From an uncultured Chthoniobacterales bacterium (GTDB lineage: Bacteria > Verrucomicrobiota > Verrucomicrobiia > Chthoniobacterales > UBA10450), in contig CADCTA010000065.1 in NCBI GenBank assembly GCA_902805675.1, positions 1 through 34,606 of the forward strand: a DNA stretch of 34,606 nt, read 5' to 3'. Under the pieces are notes generated by a model that searched no databases, was not told where the DNA came from, and was given only the letters and a program-made list of their open reading frames with translations. Positions 7,734 through 15,415 of this stretch are shown here, one piece after another (position 1 is the stretch's first letter; each line of letters starts with the position of its first letter). A program made the position numbers and the translations under genes.

Positions 7734-9956
7734 ATGGCGCGATACATCGGGAAAGAAATGAGCCGCGTCGACGGCGTGGCGAAGGTGACCGGCAAAGCCA
7801 AGTACGCGGCCGAGTTCGCGGTGCCGAACGTCGCCTATGGCTTCATCGTGAACGGCAGCATCGCGAAAGGCGCCATCACCGCGATCGACACACAGGAAGC
7901 CGAACGCGTCGCGGGCGTGATCCGCGTCTTCACGCACCTGAACACGCCGAAGCTCGGCCCGAAGCCGGCATCGAACGAACAAGCACCGCCGCGAGGCGCG
8001 CAGGAAGAGGAAGACAAATCGTTCCGCGCGCTGCAGTCCGAGCGCATCTTCTTCAACGCGCAGCCGATCGCGCTCGTCATCGCCGAGACGTATGAGGCGG
8101 CGCGCTTCGCCGCGCGCCTCGTCAAAGTCACCTACAGCCCGGAGCCGCACGTGACTGACACAGAGACGGTCCGCGAGGGCGCGCGACAGCCGAAACAGGG
8201 GCCGCCGCCGAAACCGCGCGGCAACCCTGAGGAAGCGATGCGCAACGCGCCGGTGAAGATCGAGGCGGAGTACCGCATCCCGATCGAGCACCACAATCCG
8301 ATGGAGCCGCACGGTGCTATCGCGCTGTGGCAGGACGAGAAGCTCACCATCTTCGACAAGACGCAGGGCGTGTACAGCCTGCGCGAGCACCTCGCGTCGA
8401 CCTTCGGAGTGCCGCCGGAGAACGTCAGCGTCGTCTCGCCGTTCGTCGGCGGCGCGTTCGGATCATCGCTGCGGCCGAACTACTACCCGGCACTCACCGC
8501 GATGGCCGCGCGCGAGCTGAAACGCCCGGTGAAGGTCGTCTACACGCGCACGCAGATGTACACCGGCCACGGCTACCGCCCTTACACCATCCAGAAGATC
8601 GCGCTCGGTGCGGAGCAATCCGGCAAGCTCTCCGCGATGATCCACGAGGCGGTGCACAACACCTCCGCGACCGAGGAGTTCAACGACAACACGACGAACT
8701 TCACGCGCCAGGTCTACGCCTGCCCGAATCTCTTCGCGCCGACCAGGATCACTAACACCGACCTCAGCACTCCGGTGTGGATGCGCGCGCCGGGCGCGGT
8801 GAGCGGCATGTTCGCGCTGGAGTGCGCGATGGATGAGCTGGCTTACGAGCTGAACATCGACCCGCTCGAGCTGCGGCTGATTAACTACGCCGACGTCGAT
8901 CCCGAAAGCGGCAAGCCTTGGTCGAGTAAGGCGCTGCGCGAATGCTACCGGCTGGGAGCGGAAAAGTTCGGCTGGAAGGATCGCAAGATGGAGCCGCGCT
9001 CGATGCGCGACGGGAGATTCCTGGTCGGGTGGGGGACGGCGACTGGCGTGTGGGGCGCGTTTCAAAGGCCCGCGTCAGCGACGATCACGTTGCGCGCAAA
9101 TGGCACCGCGAATGTCGCCAGCGCCACGAGCGATATCGGTCCCGGGACATACACGATGATGGCGATGATCGCGGCCGAGTATCTCGGTGTGAAACTCGAG
9201 CAGGTGAACTGCGAGCTCGGCGACACGAAGTTTCCGCGTGCTCCCTCGCAGGGCGGCTCGCAGACGACATCGAGCGTCGGCTCCGCTGTCTATGGCTGCG
9301 CGCTGGCGATTGGCGCGAAGCTATTGGAGCTTGCAAACCAGGACGCCAAATCGCCGCTGAAGGACACCGCGGCGGATGACATCGAGATGCTCGACGGTCG
9401 CCTGCAGCGCAAAAGCGACACGTCGCGCTTCGTCCGCATCGCAGACGTGATGAAGCGCCACCGTCTCGCCGAGATGACCGAGACGCACGAATCGAAGCCG
9501 TCGCCCGAGCGCCAGAAGTACGCGTTGCTCGCGCACGGCGCGCAGTTTGTGGAAGTGAAAGTGGACCCTGACCTCGGCACCGTTCACGTCACGCGAGTAA
9601 ACGAGCTCACGGCCTGCGGCAAGATCATCAATCCCAAGGCGTCACACAGCCAGGAGATCGGCGGCGTCGTCTGGGGCATCGGCATGGCGCTGCAAGAGGC
9701 GACGGAGATCGACCACCGCTACGGGCGCATCATGAACCCGAACCTCCAGCACTACCACGTGCCGGTGAACGCAGATATTCACGCCATCGAGACCTCGTTC
9801 GTGGAGGAAGACGACAAAATCGTGAACCCGCTCGGCGTAAAAGGCATGGGCGAGCTCGGCATGGTCGGCATCCCCGCGGCCATCGCGAACGCCGTCTTCC
9901 ACGCCACCGGCAAACGCGTGCGCGAGCTGCCGATCACGCCGGATAAGTTGCTGTAG
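7734..9956 (+). CDS. paoC: Aldehyde oxidoreductase, molybdopterin catalytic subunit (PaoC-like)
   Basis: A 740-residue molybdenum subunit of the xanthine oxidase/aldehyde oxidase family. It begins with the small a/b-hammerhead domain (SRVDGVAKVTGKAKYAAEF), followed by the Moco-binding halves with SPFVGGAFGSS, WMRAPGAVSGMFALE and ATSDIGPGTYTMMAMIAAE. The catalytic base Glu is in KGMGELGMVG at about residue 707. In E. coli PaoABC oxidises aromatic aldehydes with a molybdopterin cytosine dinucleotide cofactor. The gene has an AAGGAGGA Shine-Dalgarno and follows paoB by 31 bases. No XdhC/PaoD-type cofactor-insertion chaperone gene is next to it. It has no signal of its own and would be exported by the Tat signal of subunit A. 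Confidence 0.94.
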   Translation: MARYIGKEMSRVDGVAKVTGKAKYAAEFAVPNVAYGFIVNGSIAKGAITAIDTQEAERVAGVIRVFTHLNTPKLGPKPASNEQAPPRGAQEEEDKSFRALQSERIFFNAQPIALVIAETYEAARFAARLVKVTYSPEPHVTDTETVREGARQPKQGPPPKPRGNPEEAMRNAPVKIEAEYRIPIEHHNPMEPHGAIALWQDEKLTIFDKTQGVYSLREHLASTFGVPPENVSVVSPFVGGAFGSSLRPNYYPALTAMAARELKRPVKVVYTRTQMYTGHGYRPYTIQKIALGAEQSGKLSAMIHEAVHNTSATEEFNDNTTNFTRQVYACPNLFAPTRITNTDLSTPVWMRAPGAVSGMFALECAMDELAYELNIDPLELRLINYADVDPESGKPWSSKALRECYRLGAEKFGWKDRKMEPRSMRDGRFLVGWGTATGVWGAFQRPASATITLRANGTANVASATSDIGPGTYTMMAMIAAEYLGVKLEQVNCELGDTKFPRAPSQGGSQTTSSVGSAVYGCALAIGAKLLELANQDAKSPLKDTAADDIEMLDGRLQRKSDTSRFVRIADVMKRHRLAEMTETHESKPSPERQKYALLAHGAQFVEVKVDPDLGTVHVTRVNELTACGKIINPKASHSQEIGGVVWGIGMALQEATEIDHRYGRIMNPNLQHYHVPVNADIHAIETSFVEEDDKIVNPLGVKGMGELGMVGIPAAIANAVFHATGKRVRELPITPDKLL

Positions 9957-9984
9957 CGATTTCAGCCCTGCGGTGCCGCGCGAA

Positions 9985-10022
9985 GCCCGCCCCGCGCGGG
10001 CGGCGCAACGGACAACGTTGTC
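9985..10022. promoter_or_regulatory. Hairpin and 12-bp perfect palindrome between paoC and the autotransporter remnant
   Basis: A GCCCGC/GCGGGC stem with a 5-base loop (9985-10001) lies 28 bases after the paoC stop. It has no T-run, so termination there is uncertain. Just after it is the perfect 12-base palindrome GACAACGTTGTC (10011-10022), 48 bases before the next ATG. A palindrome at that place could be an operator half-site pair, but a regulator cannot be named. Confidence 0.3.
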
Positions 10023-10070
10023 GCTTCGGATAAGATCCGCCGTGAGCGCGCAACCTGCCTCAGCGACAGG

Positions 10071-10358
10071 ATGGGAAAAATTGCTGCGGCGCGGAAAACT
10101 CTCTCCTTTATCCTGCTCGGCTTCTTCGCAGCCTGCCCGCTGGGGCTAGCACAGGTCATCTCGTTAGGCGGCGCCGAAGACGTCACCATCCTTGGGGCCA
10201 CCACGGTTACGAATGCTGGCGACACGATCGTCTACGGCAATCTCGCCCTCACTCCCGGCACCTCCGTGACTGGATTTCCGCCGGGGCAGATCATCAATGG
10301 AGCAATGGCGCGCAGGCTCATCTCTACGGCACGTACTACACCGGCGGATTTTATGTGA
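10071..10358 (+). pseudogene. Ice-binding-like (DUF3494) N-terminal fragment, reading frame broken
   Basis: The ATG at 10071 begins a signal peptide (FILLGFFAACPLGLAQ), followed by about 50 residues matching the start of the DUF3494 ice-binding-like fold: VTILGATTVTNAGDTIVYGN, then LALTPGTSVTGFPPGQ. This domain is normally ~180 residues, but the match stops near base 10,300 and the frame continues as unrelated sequence to a stop at 10358. In the adjacent frame an autotransporter barrel is already readable from about base 10,292. The simplest reading is an internal deletion plus frame change that joined the start of a passenger to a C-terminal barrel. Exported adhesin or ice-binding function is therefore unlikely now. 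Confidence 0.6.
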
Positions 10359-10915
10359 ATGGAATCATCGGCGGCGGCGTGAGCTCGGTGGAGACTCGCC
10401 GGCTCACCGTCGGCGGCTTCGCGGATGGTGAAACCGATACCGACAGCTTCACCGCGTCCATCGGGACCGGCTATGATTTCAAGTTCGGCGCGTTCAGCGT
10501 CGGGCCGCTCGCCACGTTGCGCTACGGCCGGATCGGACTGGATGACTTCACGGAGGAGGGTGCGCTCGGTGCGATGTATATCGATGGCCAGAGCCAGGAA
10601 TCACTCAGATCAGCGCTCGGTCTGCAGGCGTCCTACGCCGCACAGCTCGGCAGGATTACACTGACTCCGTTCGCCCGCGTGCAATGGGAACACGAGTTTC
10701 GGACCAGCACGCCTAGCATCCGTGCGGGGTTCATTCCGAGCGAGCAGTTCACCGTTCACGGTCCGCACATCGGTCGGGACGCCTTGCTGCTCGATATCGG
10801 AGCGTCGGCGCAGATCACGCCGCGCTTCGGGATCTTCAGCTACTACAGCGGCGAGCTCGCCCGGAAGAACTACAACGTGCACAGCATCACCGGCGGAGTC
10901 CGGGTGAGCTTCTGA
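10355..10915 (+). CDS. Autotransporter beta-barrel domain (C-terminal part of a broken gene)
   Basis: 186 codons from GTG 10355, but barrel-like sequence is already visible in the same frame from about base 10,292 (WSNGAQAHLYGTYYTGGFYV). The protein shows alternating amphipathic strands and the autotransporter pattern GTGYDFKFGAFSVGPLATLR ... LGRITLTPFARVQWEHEF. It ends with GVRVSF, a C-terminal phenylalanine typical of outer-membrane barrels recognised by BamA. It lacks its own signal peptide, so as it stands it could not be exported. It is best read as the 3' part of the DUF3494/autotransporter gene starting at 10071, out of frame with that start. A ribosomal slip or sequencing error at ~10,270-10,300 would restore one protein but still leave most of the passenger missing. 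Confidence 0.65.
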   Translation: MNGIIGGGVSSVETRRLTVGGFADGETDTDSFTASIGTGYDFKFGAFSVGPLATLRYGRIGLDDFTEEGALGAMYIDGQSQESLRSALGLQASYAAQLGRITLTPFARVQWEHEFRTSTPSIRAGFIPSEQFTVHGPHIGRDALLLDIGASAQITPRFGIFSYYSGELARKNYNVHSITGGVRVSF

Positions 10916-11007
10916 TTTCTTTTCGCGACCGGTGTATTTCGACAGCCGCGAACAAGCCCGGGATTAGTCACCCTTGTCGGTTCCGCTGCGCCCGCGGCGA
11001 AATGTAG

Positions 11008-11436
11008 CTAGCGCAGCCAATCGCGTTTACGTGCATGTCGCGCCAGCCAGACGAGCAGCAGTGCACCGACCACCACGGTGACCGGAATGGCCACACCAGA
11101 GACCGCAGCGGCGCCGCTGAAGAACACGACGTAGGTTTCGAGCACGAGCAAGGCGACGAGCGAGACCAGCAACAGCGGCCAGGCCCAGCGCCGGCGAAGC
11201 AGGAGGCCGAGGCTGCCGGCGACGCCGGTGAAAGTCCCGATGCCAAAGGCCGCCATGATCCAGCCCGGTATGCTCGCGGCGATCGCGCGCTCGGCTTCGC
11301 TCAGCCCCGCCGTCGGATCGCCGAAGGCACCGACGGCGCTCAGAAACATGACTACACCGAAGGCGTTCCAGACGAGGGCGAGGAAAGCTGCGATCCGGAA
11401 CCATGAAGGCGCGGAGGGGGTTTCGCGTGTGGCCAT
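11008..11436 (-). CDS. Four-helix integral membrane protein of unknown function
   Basis: A 142-residue protein that I do not recognise as a named family. Hydropathy by eye gives four transmembrane helices: about residues 14-36, 57-80, 86-107 and 112-131, with RRRWAWP between helices 2 and 3 and a basic C-terminal tail (LARHARKRDWLR) consistent with a cytoplasmic end. The soluble loop between helices 1 and 2 contains PTAGLSEAERAIAASIPG. ATG 11436 (MATRETPSAPSW) was chosen because the open frame further upstream is Arg/Ser-rich and not protein-like. It lies convergent to the autotransporter fragment and downstream of the stand-alone exonuclease on the same strand, 67 bases apart. Confidence 0.75.
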   Translation of the reverse strand: MATRETPSAPSWFRIAAFLALVWNAFGVVMFLSAVGAFGDPTAGLSEAERAIAASIPGWIMAAFGIGTFTGVAGSLGLLLRRRWAWPLLLVSLVALLVLETYVVFFSGAAAVSGVAIPVTVVVGALLLVWLARHARKRDWLR

Positions 11437-11503
11437 ACCAATTCCATGAAGTTGATAGCTCGTAAGCGCCTCACGATGCAAGCCACGTGACGAACAGCAC
11501 CGC

Positions 11504-12328
11504 TCACCGCCCCGCGGCCTTTTCGCACCGCTCGAGCAGCCGGGGCGCTTCCATGCGCTCGGCCCACTGAGCAAAGGCCGGCCTCGGTCCGCGCCAGCGC
11601 AGCGTGTCGGCCTTCTTGAAGAGCGGCGCATCCGTTCGCAGCGTCGCGAGAGTCTTGAAGAGCAACGCGAGCTCGCGCTCTGCGCCAAGAACCTTCGTCG
11701 GGAAGCTCTCGATCGGGCCGTAGGAATTCAGGACGTGCGCGGCGGTCTTGGCCCCGAAGCCAGCGATGCCAGGATAGCCGTCGGCGGCATCGCCCACGAG
11801 GGCGAGCAGGTCGGGAATGAGCGGCGGATCGACGCCGAACTTCTCGCGTACGCCAGCGGCATCACGAATCGTTTTGCGCCGGCCATCGATCTGCACCACA
11901 CGGGTATCCCGAACGCATTGTCCCAGATCCTTGTCAGGCGTCCAGATGGCCACCTTCTCGACTCGTTTGTCCGCGGACGCGATGTGGGCAGCCGACGCCA
12001 GCGCATCATCGGCTTCGAGCTCGACCATTGGCCAAACGGCAACACCCATTGCCGCGAGCGCCTTCTCCAGCGGATGGAACTGGGCGAGCAGCGCGCGCTC
12101 GATCCCGGCGCCGGTCTTGTACCCCGGCCACAGCCGATTGCGGAACGACTCGATTACGTGGTCGGTAGCGACGCCGATGTGCGTGTCACCGGTCTCGATG
12201 ATCTGGAGCACGCTCTGCAGAACGCCGACGACCGCGCCGTACGGTCGGTCCACGCCCTTGTTAAAACGGCGGAGGCCGTAGAAGTGACGGAAGAGCTCGT
12301 AAGTTCCGTCGATCAGGTGAACGATCAA
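11504..12328 (-). CDS. Stand-alone 5'-3' exonuclease (PolA N-terminal / FEN-like)
   Basis: A 274-residue flap-endonuclease-type nuclease matching the N-terminal domain of DNA polymerase I without the polymerase. The metal and DNA-binding motifs are in order: [17 protein letters not shown] at the N-terminus, [26 protein letters not shown], and the helix-3-turn-helix [19 protein letters not shown]. The start was moved to TTG 12328, giving M-IVHLIDG, because AAGGAGG lies 5 bases upstream and relatives begin at this strand; the longer 300-residue frame has no such support. A role in removing RNA primers or flaps is likely. Its start faces that of the cupin at 12418, leaving an 89-base shared promoter region. 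Confidence 0.88.
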   Translation of the reverse strand: MIVHLIDGTYELFRHFYGLRRFNKGVDRPYGAVVGVLQSVLQIIETGDTHIGVATDHVIESFRNRLWPGYKTGAGIERALLAQFHPLEKALAAMGVAVWPMVELEADDALASAAHIASADKRVEKVAIWTPDKDLGQCVRDTRVVQIDGRRKTIRDAAGVREKFGVDPPLIPDLLALVGDAADGYPGIAGFGAKTAAHVLNSYGPIESFPTKVLGAERELALLFKTLATLRTDAPLFKKADTLRWRGPRPAFAQWAERMEAPRLLERCEKAAGR

Positions 12329-12417
12329 TTTGCCTCCTTGCTGATCAGCTTCTCGTATCCGGAAACGGTTTGACCTCTTTGCAAGAACGCCCTCCGATTC
12401 AACCAAGGAACCTCAGC

Positions 12418-12813
12418 ATGGAAATCAAGCAAAGTGGCTCACAGCCGTCCGCGGAAGGACCGGCCGAGTGGTTTACCGGCTCGGTGCGAATCGATCCGCT
12501 TTTTCAGGCCGCAGAACCCGCGCGCGTTCGGGGCGCCAGTGTCACGTTCGAGCCGGGTGCCCGCACCGCGTGGCACACGCATCCGCTCGGGCAGACGCTG
12601 ATCGTCACAGCCGGCTGCGGACGCGCGCAATGCGAGGGCGGGCCGATCGAGGAGATTCGCCCGGGCGACGTGGTTTGGTTTCCGCCTAACGAGAAACATT
12701 GGCATGGCGCGGCGCCGACTACTGCGATGACGCACATTGCCATCCAGGAAGCTCTCGACGGCACGGCTGTCGAGTGGATGGAAAAGGTCAGCGACGAGCA
12801 ATACGGTGCCTGA
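12418..12813 (+). CDS. Cupin, (R)-mandelonitrile lyase-like
   Basis: A 131-residue single-domain cupin of the COG1917 type. Metal-binding motif 1 reads [18 protein letters not shown], with glutamine where most cupins have glutamate. Motif 2 is [17 protein letters not shown]. This H-x-H...Q...H pattern with HWHG is the pattern of the manganese cupin hydroxynitrile lyases described from Granulicella, but most relatives are uncharacterised, so only the fold and metal site are firm. ATG 12418 (MEIKQSGSQ) has AAGGA upstream, and the first 16 codons of the longer frame look like leader. The gene is divergent from the exonuclease gene. It is probably cytoplasmic, and the natural substrate is unknown. 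Confidence 0.85.
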   Translation: MEIKQSGSQPSAEGPAEWFTGSVRIDPLFQAAEPARVRGASVTFEPGARTAWHTHPLGQTLIVTAGCGRAQCEGGPIEEIRPGDVVWFPPNEKHWHGAAPTTAMTHIAIQEALDGTAVEWMEKVSDEQYGA

Positions 12814-12851
12814 CCGCGCAGTCGAGCTGCACGAATGGCGCGTGCCGGGCT

Positions 12852-13505
12852 TCAACGCTGCGCAGTCAGAGGCGGCTTCGCGTTGCGCAACGGTTCGTAG
12901 AATCGCAACGCCTCGATGTCGCTGCCGAGCTCGCGCAACGGGTAGTAGCCCTTCGCCGCGCCGGCGCCCGGATCGCGCACGAGATAGTCGAACCCGTCCT
13001 TTCCCGCGATGACGACGAAGTGGGTGACGCCGCTGCTGTAGCGCACGCGCACGATCACGGGATTGCCGCGGGCCAGGTTCGCATCGATCAGCTGGTACGA
13101 CGGCAGGTCTTCGTAGACGTGCCGGACACGGTCGGGCGCCCACCAGGCGGCGCGTTCCCAGTACAGCCAGCCGCGCTCGGTGTAGCCGCCTTTGTCGGTG
13201 AGGAACCAGTTTAATTGCTGCGGATCGGTGTCGATGCCGTAGGCCTGAAACACCATGGCCGCGGCGGCTACGGCGCAGCCGACGCTGCCGAGCGTTCCGT
13301 TTTCCGGCACTCCGCCGATCGGGTCCGCGCGCCATCGTTCGTCGCCCTGCCGTAAGGAAGGCACCGGCAGCTCCGTGCGGTTGAAGTAGTAAAGCCCACC
13401 GCTCGGCGGGAGTGGCCGCTTCCAAGCCCAATAACCGTAGCCGCCCGCGCAGGTTGCGAGCACGACCACGATGAGGATAAGGAACAGGCGCTTCAGAGCG
13501 TCCAA
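12852..13505 (-). CDS. Membrane-anchored C39-like cysteine peptidase
   Basis: A 217-residue protein with one N-terminal transmembrane anchor (FLILIVVVLATCAGGYGYW) and a single papain-like domain of the Peptidase_C39_2 type. The expected triad is present: Cys77 in TLGSVGCAVAAAAMVF, His162 in SSGVTHFVVIAGKDG, and Asp178 in YLVRDPG. The substrate-side motif LRQGDERWRADPIGG opens the domain. Such enzymes cleave peptides or peptidoglycan cross-links on the outer face of the inner membrane; here it would face the periplasm. It has no ABC transporter partner, so it is not a bacteriocin-leader peptidase. It converges on the cupin with 38 bases between the stop codons. Confidence 0.85.
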   Translation of the reverse strand: MDALKRLFLILIVVVLATCAGGYGYWAWKRPLPPSGGLYYFNRTELPVPSLRQGDERWRADPIGGVPENGTLGSVGCAVAAAAMVFQAYGIDTDPQQLNWFLTDKGGYTERGWLYWERAAWWAPDRVRHVYEDLPSYQLIDANLARGNPVIVRVRYSSGVTHFVVIAGKDGFDYLVRDPGAGAAKGYYPLRELGSDIEALRFYEPLRNAKPPLTAQR

Positions 13506-13693
13506 TCTAACCGCAAGCGTGGCGGTGTTTCAAACCCGTGCGGAGACCTGCTGCGCTTCCGCGGCGCGATCGTAGCTTCCCGCGTCCGGGAAGCCGCTCG
13601 AGATGGCGAAGCGAACTGAGCCGGCCGAGCGAAGGTCGCGGCCGCGCAAATTGTGAGATCAACCGGCGCGCTGTTTTTAGCTGCCGCGCGGTC

Positions 13694-14212
13694 TTACTTG
13701 TACGCGTCGCGGATCAGGCCGGCGAGCGTGCTGCCGTCGGAGTAGTTGATGTCCGCAATCTTCCACGATTTATCCGCCTGCTGTTGGAAACGAAACGGCA
13801 TGGTTCGGCGCTTCCCGTTATCGGTGAACGTGACCACCACGACGGCGAGACCATCCTCCGGCTCGTCGTCTTCGCGCTTCAGAATGCCGCCCCAATGTAC
13901 TTCACCGATCTTGAAGTTTTTGATCTCGGGATCCTGTGATTCGTAGAGCGGGTCGAAACCGTATGCGCCCACTTCGCCCTTCGACTCGATGGCATCTTTG
14001 CGAATGAGGGCGGCCAGCTCCTTCGTGAAGTATTGGCCGAGGGCCTTCAGGTTCTCCTTGTCGTCAAACGGCCCTTTCTGGGCGGCGTGCGCTTTGTAGA
14101 GGTTCTTGAGGATTGCGTCGGGATCGGGGCCGGTGGATTCCGGTTTCGCAGCGAAGCCCAGTGTGATCGTGGCGAGCAGTGCCAGCGCGATGGAGATGGT
14201 GCGGATGTTCAT
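13694..14212 (-). CDS. Secreted DUF3828-like protein
   Basis: A 172-residue exported protein: signal peptide MNIRTISIALALLATITLGFA followed by a soluble domain. The pattern fits DUF3828: DPDAILKNLYKAHAAQKGPF, then a helix with YFTKELAALIRKD, then paired strands ending KSWKIADINYSDGSTLAGLI. Family function is unknown; the fold is NTF2-like. The ATG at 14212 gives a conventional signal peptide. Upstream on the same strand lies the remnant of an SH3 protein, then the outer-membrane protein at 14347, so these may once have formed one transcription unit. Confidence 0.8.
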   Translation of the reverse strand: MNIRTISIALALLATITLGFAAKPESTGPDPDAILKNLYKAHAAQKGPFDDKENLKALGQYFTKELAALIRKDAIESKGEVGAYGFDPLYESQDPEIKNFKIGEVHWGGILKREDDEPEDGLAVVVVTFTDNGKRRTMPFRFQQQADKSWKIADINYSDGSTLAGLIRDAYK

Positions 14213-14253
14213 GGGTGCGGTTTTGCCGAGGTGGTGCAGTTAAGGTCTAGGGT

Positions 14254-14346
14254 ACAATTAGTGACTGGGTTCGGGCACTGCTCTTCTTCGTTCAGCCAGC
14301 CGAGTGCGTCCTTGTCTTTCACCTGGAGCCGCTTCCCGTCGGCTGC
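14254..14346 (-). pseudogene. Remnant of a duplicated SH3-domain protein (C-terminal 30 residues)
   Basis: On the minus strand this stretch reads about 30 residues that align without gaps to the very C-terminus of the HEAT/SH3 protein encoded at 19678-20613 (DGKRLQVK, KDA, GWLNE, QC, PVTNC; 23 of 30 identical by eye). The DNA is also similar. Nothing upstream of this piece matches: on its 5' side it abuts the stop codon of the outer-membrane protein at 14347. Its own stop codon is lost (TNC continues into TLDLN). It is a decayed paralogue truncated by a deletion or insertion next to the OMP gene. Confidence 0.75.
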
Positions 14347-15258
14347 TCAGAACTCGGCGCTGATGCTACCGCTGAAGAGCGAGGTCAGGTGGTCGCCTCC
14401 GTTTGTAAATTCCGCGGGGGTGTCGCCCAGGTAAAAGATCTCTGCGCTGCCGTTCACCTGCCATTTGCCGTACGGCTCAGAAACAAACGCGAGCGGCGCA
14501 CTTACCTTTACCCCGGCAGAGACAAAGCCGAATCGTCTGCCGACATATTGCTGGCGATCGCCGAAGCCGGCATTCACCGGCAGCGCAACGGTGACAGGAT
14601 AGCGCGAGCGGGAGGCGAGAGATGTTTTCGGTGCTACGCCCACCTCGAAGTAGTGGCCGGCCTCCGCGTTGTCATCCAGCGGCGCCGTCCAGAGGGCGCG
14701 TGGATTCAATGCACACGCACCAAGTAACCACTCGTCGTCCAGCTGCAACGCGAGCGTAAAGGCATTCGAGCCACCGTAGGCGCCGTTCGGGCTGTCAAAG
14801 CGGAGGTAGGAGGCAGTCACGCTCAAGCCCTTCGCGAGAATGAACGCCATGCCGGCTTCGATCTGCGTCTCGTACCAGGCGCGCATCAACTCGGAATCCG
14901 CGCGTCCCTCGGCACCGTTCGGCTGGAAGCTGTTGAACACCGCCAGCCTGAGCGAAGCGCTCTGCAGCCAGCCACTTTCGCTGCTGTAGATTTCGCCGAA
15001 AACCTCGACGTAAGGTTGCACCACCGGTCCGTGATCCTCGACGATGTACCCACGGTAAATGTACTTATCGCTGACGGCGACTTCCGCATACGCCGTCGGG
15101 CGAGGCCAGGTGAGGCTGCGAGATGCGGCGTCCTGTGCTTCGGCGGGTGCGGCGAACATGAGGGCACACACGCCCGTCAGAAGAGCGATAGCGACTGCAC
15201 GACACGTCCCGTGCTTATGCGAGACGACGGTAGGAAATCGAGCCGGAGCTGCGTTCAA
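14347..15258 (-). CDS. Outer-membrane beta-barrel protein (Gcw_chp-like)
   Basis: A barrel protein ending in SGSISAEF, whose terminal phenylalanine is the usual outer-membrane insertion signal. The N-terminal hydrophobic segment VAIALLTGVCALMFAAPAEAQ is a signal peptide with an AEAQ cleavage site. The mature protein opens with AYAEVAVSDKYIYRGYIVED followed by HGPVVQPYVEVFGE, the pattern of the Gcw_chp-type outer-membrane family, then strands rich in alternating aromatics. The start is uncertain: the frame is open to TTG 15372, but a TATAAT box at 15349-15354 lies inside that extension, so TTG 15258 is taken as the first candidate downstream. No ATG precedes the signal peptide. Function unknown; perhaps a nutrient channel or structural protein. 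Confidence 0.72.
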   Translation of the reverse strand: MNAAPARFPTVVSHKHGTCRAVAIALLTGVCALMFAAPAEAQDAASRSLTWPRPTAYAEVAVSDKYIYRGYIVEDHGPVVQPYVEVFGEIYSSESGWLQSASLRLAVFNSFQPNGAEGRADSELMRAWYETQIEAGMAFILAKGLSVTASYLRFDSPNGAYGGSNAFTLALQLDDEWLLGACALNPRALWTAPLDDNAEAGHYFEVGVAPKTSLASRSRYPVTVALPVNAGFGDRQQYVGRRFGFVSAGVKVSAPLAFVSEPYGKWQVNGSAEIFYLGDTPAEFTNGGDHLTSLFSGSISAEF

Positions 15259-15348
15259 AGCGGGAGCGTCTCGTCGATGTTCGCCACAGGTGCAGATGAT
15301 GGCACTTCTAACCGCTCGTGTGCAGAAAAATCGGCGGAGTGCACTCTG

Positions 15349-15354
15349 ATTATA
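15349..15354 (-). promoter_or_regulatory. Candidate -10 box (TATAAT) upstream of the outer-membrane protein gene
   Basis: The minus strand carries a perfect TATAAT here. No convincing -35 hexamer stands 16-18 bases upstream, so it is a -10 only. A start near 15342 would give a leader of about 84 bases before TTG 15258 and excludes the longer reading frame's TTG at 15372. Confidence 0.35.
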
Positions 15355-15415
15355 TGGGAGCGCGGAGCCCAAACCGTAGACGTGTCGCTCCGCGTGATGC
15401 TACGATTCAAGAGGC

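Noticed and set aside
7479..8390. A 303-codon open frame on the minus strand
   Set aside because: It is antisense to paoB/paoC, which match a known enzyme throughout; the antisense frame is Arg/Leu-rich noise.
12439..13431. A 330-codon minus-strand open frame
   Set aside because: It overlaps the cupin gene and most of the C39 peptidase gene in another frame; its composition is Arg-rich and shows no domain.
15259..15372. A 5' extension of the outer-membrane protein frame
   Set aside because: It contains a TATAAT box and begins with TTG; the signal peptide comes well after it.
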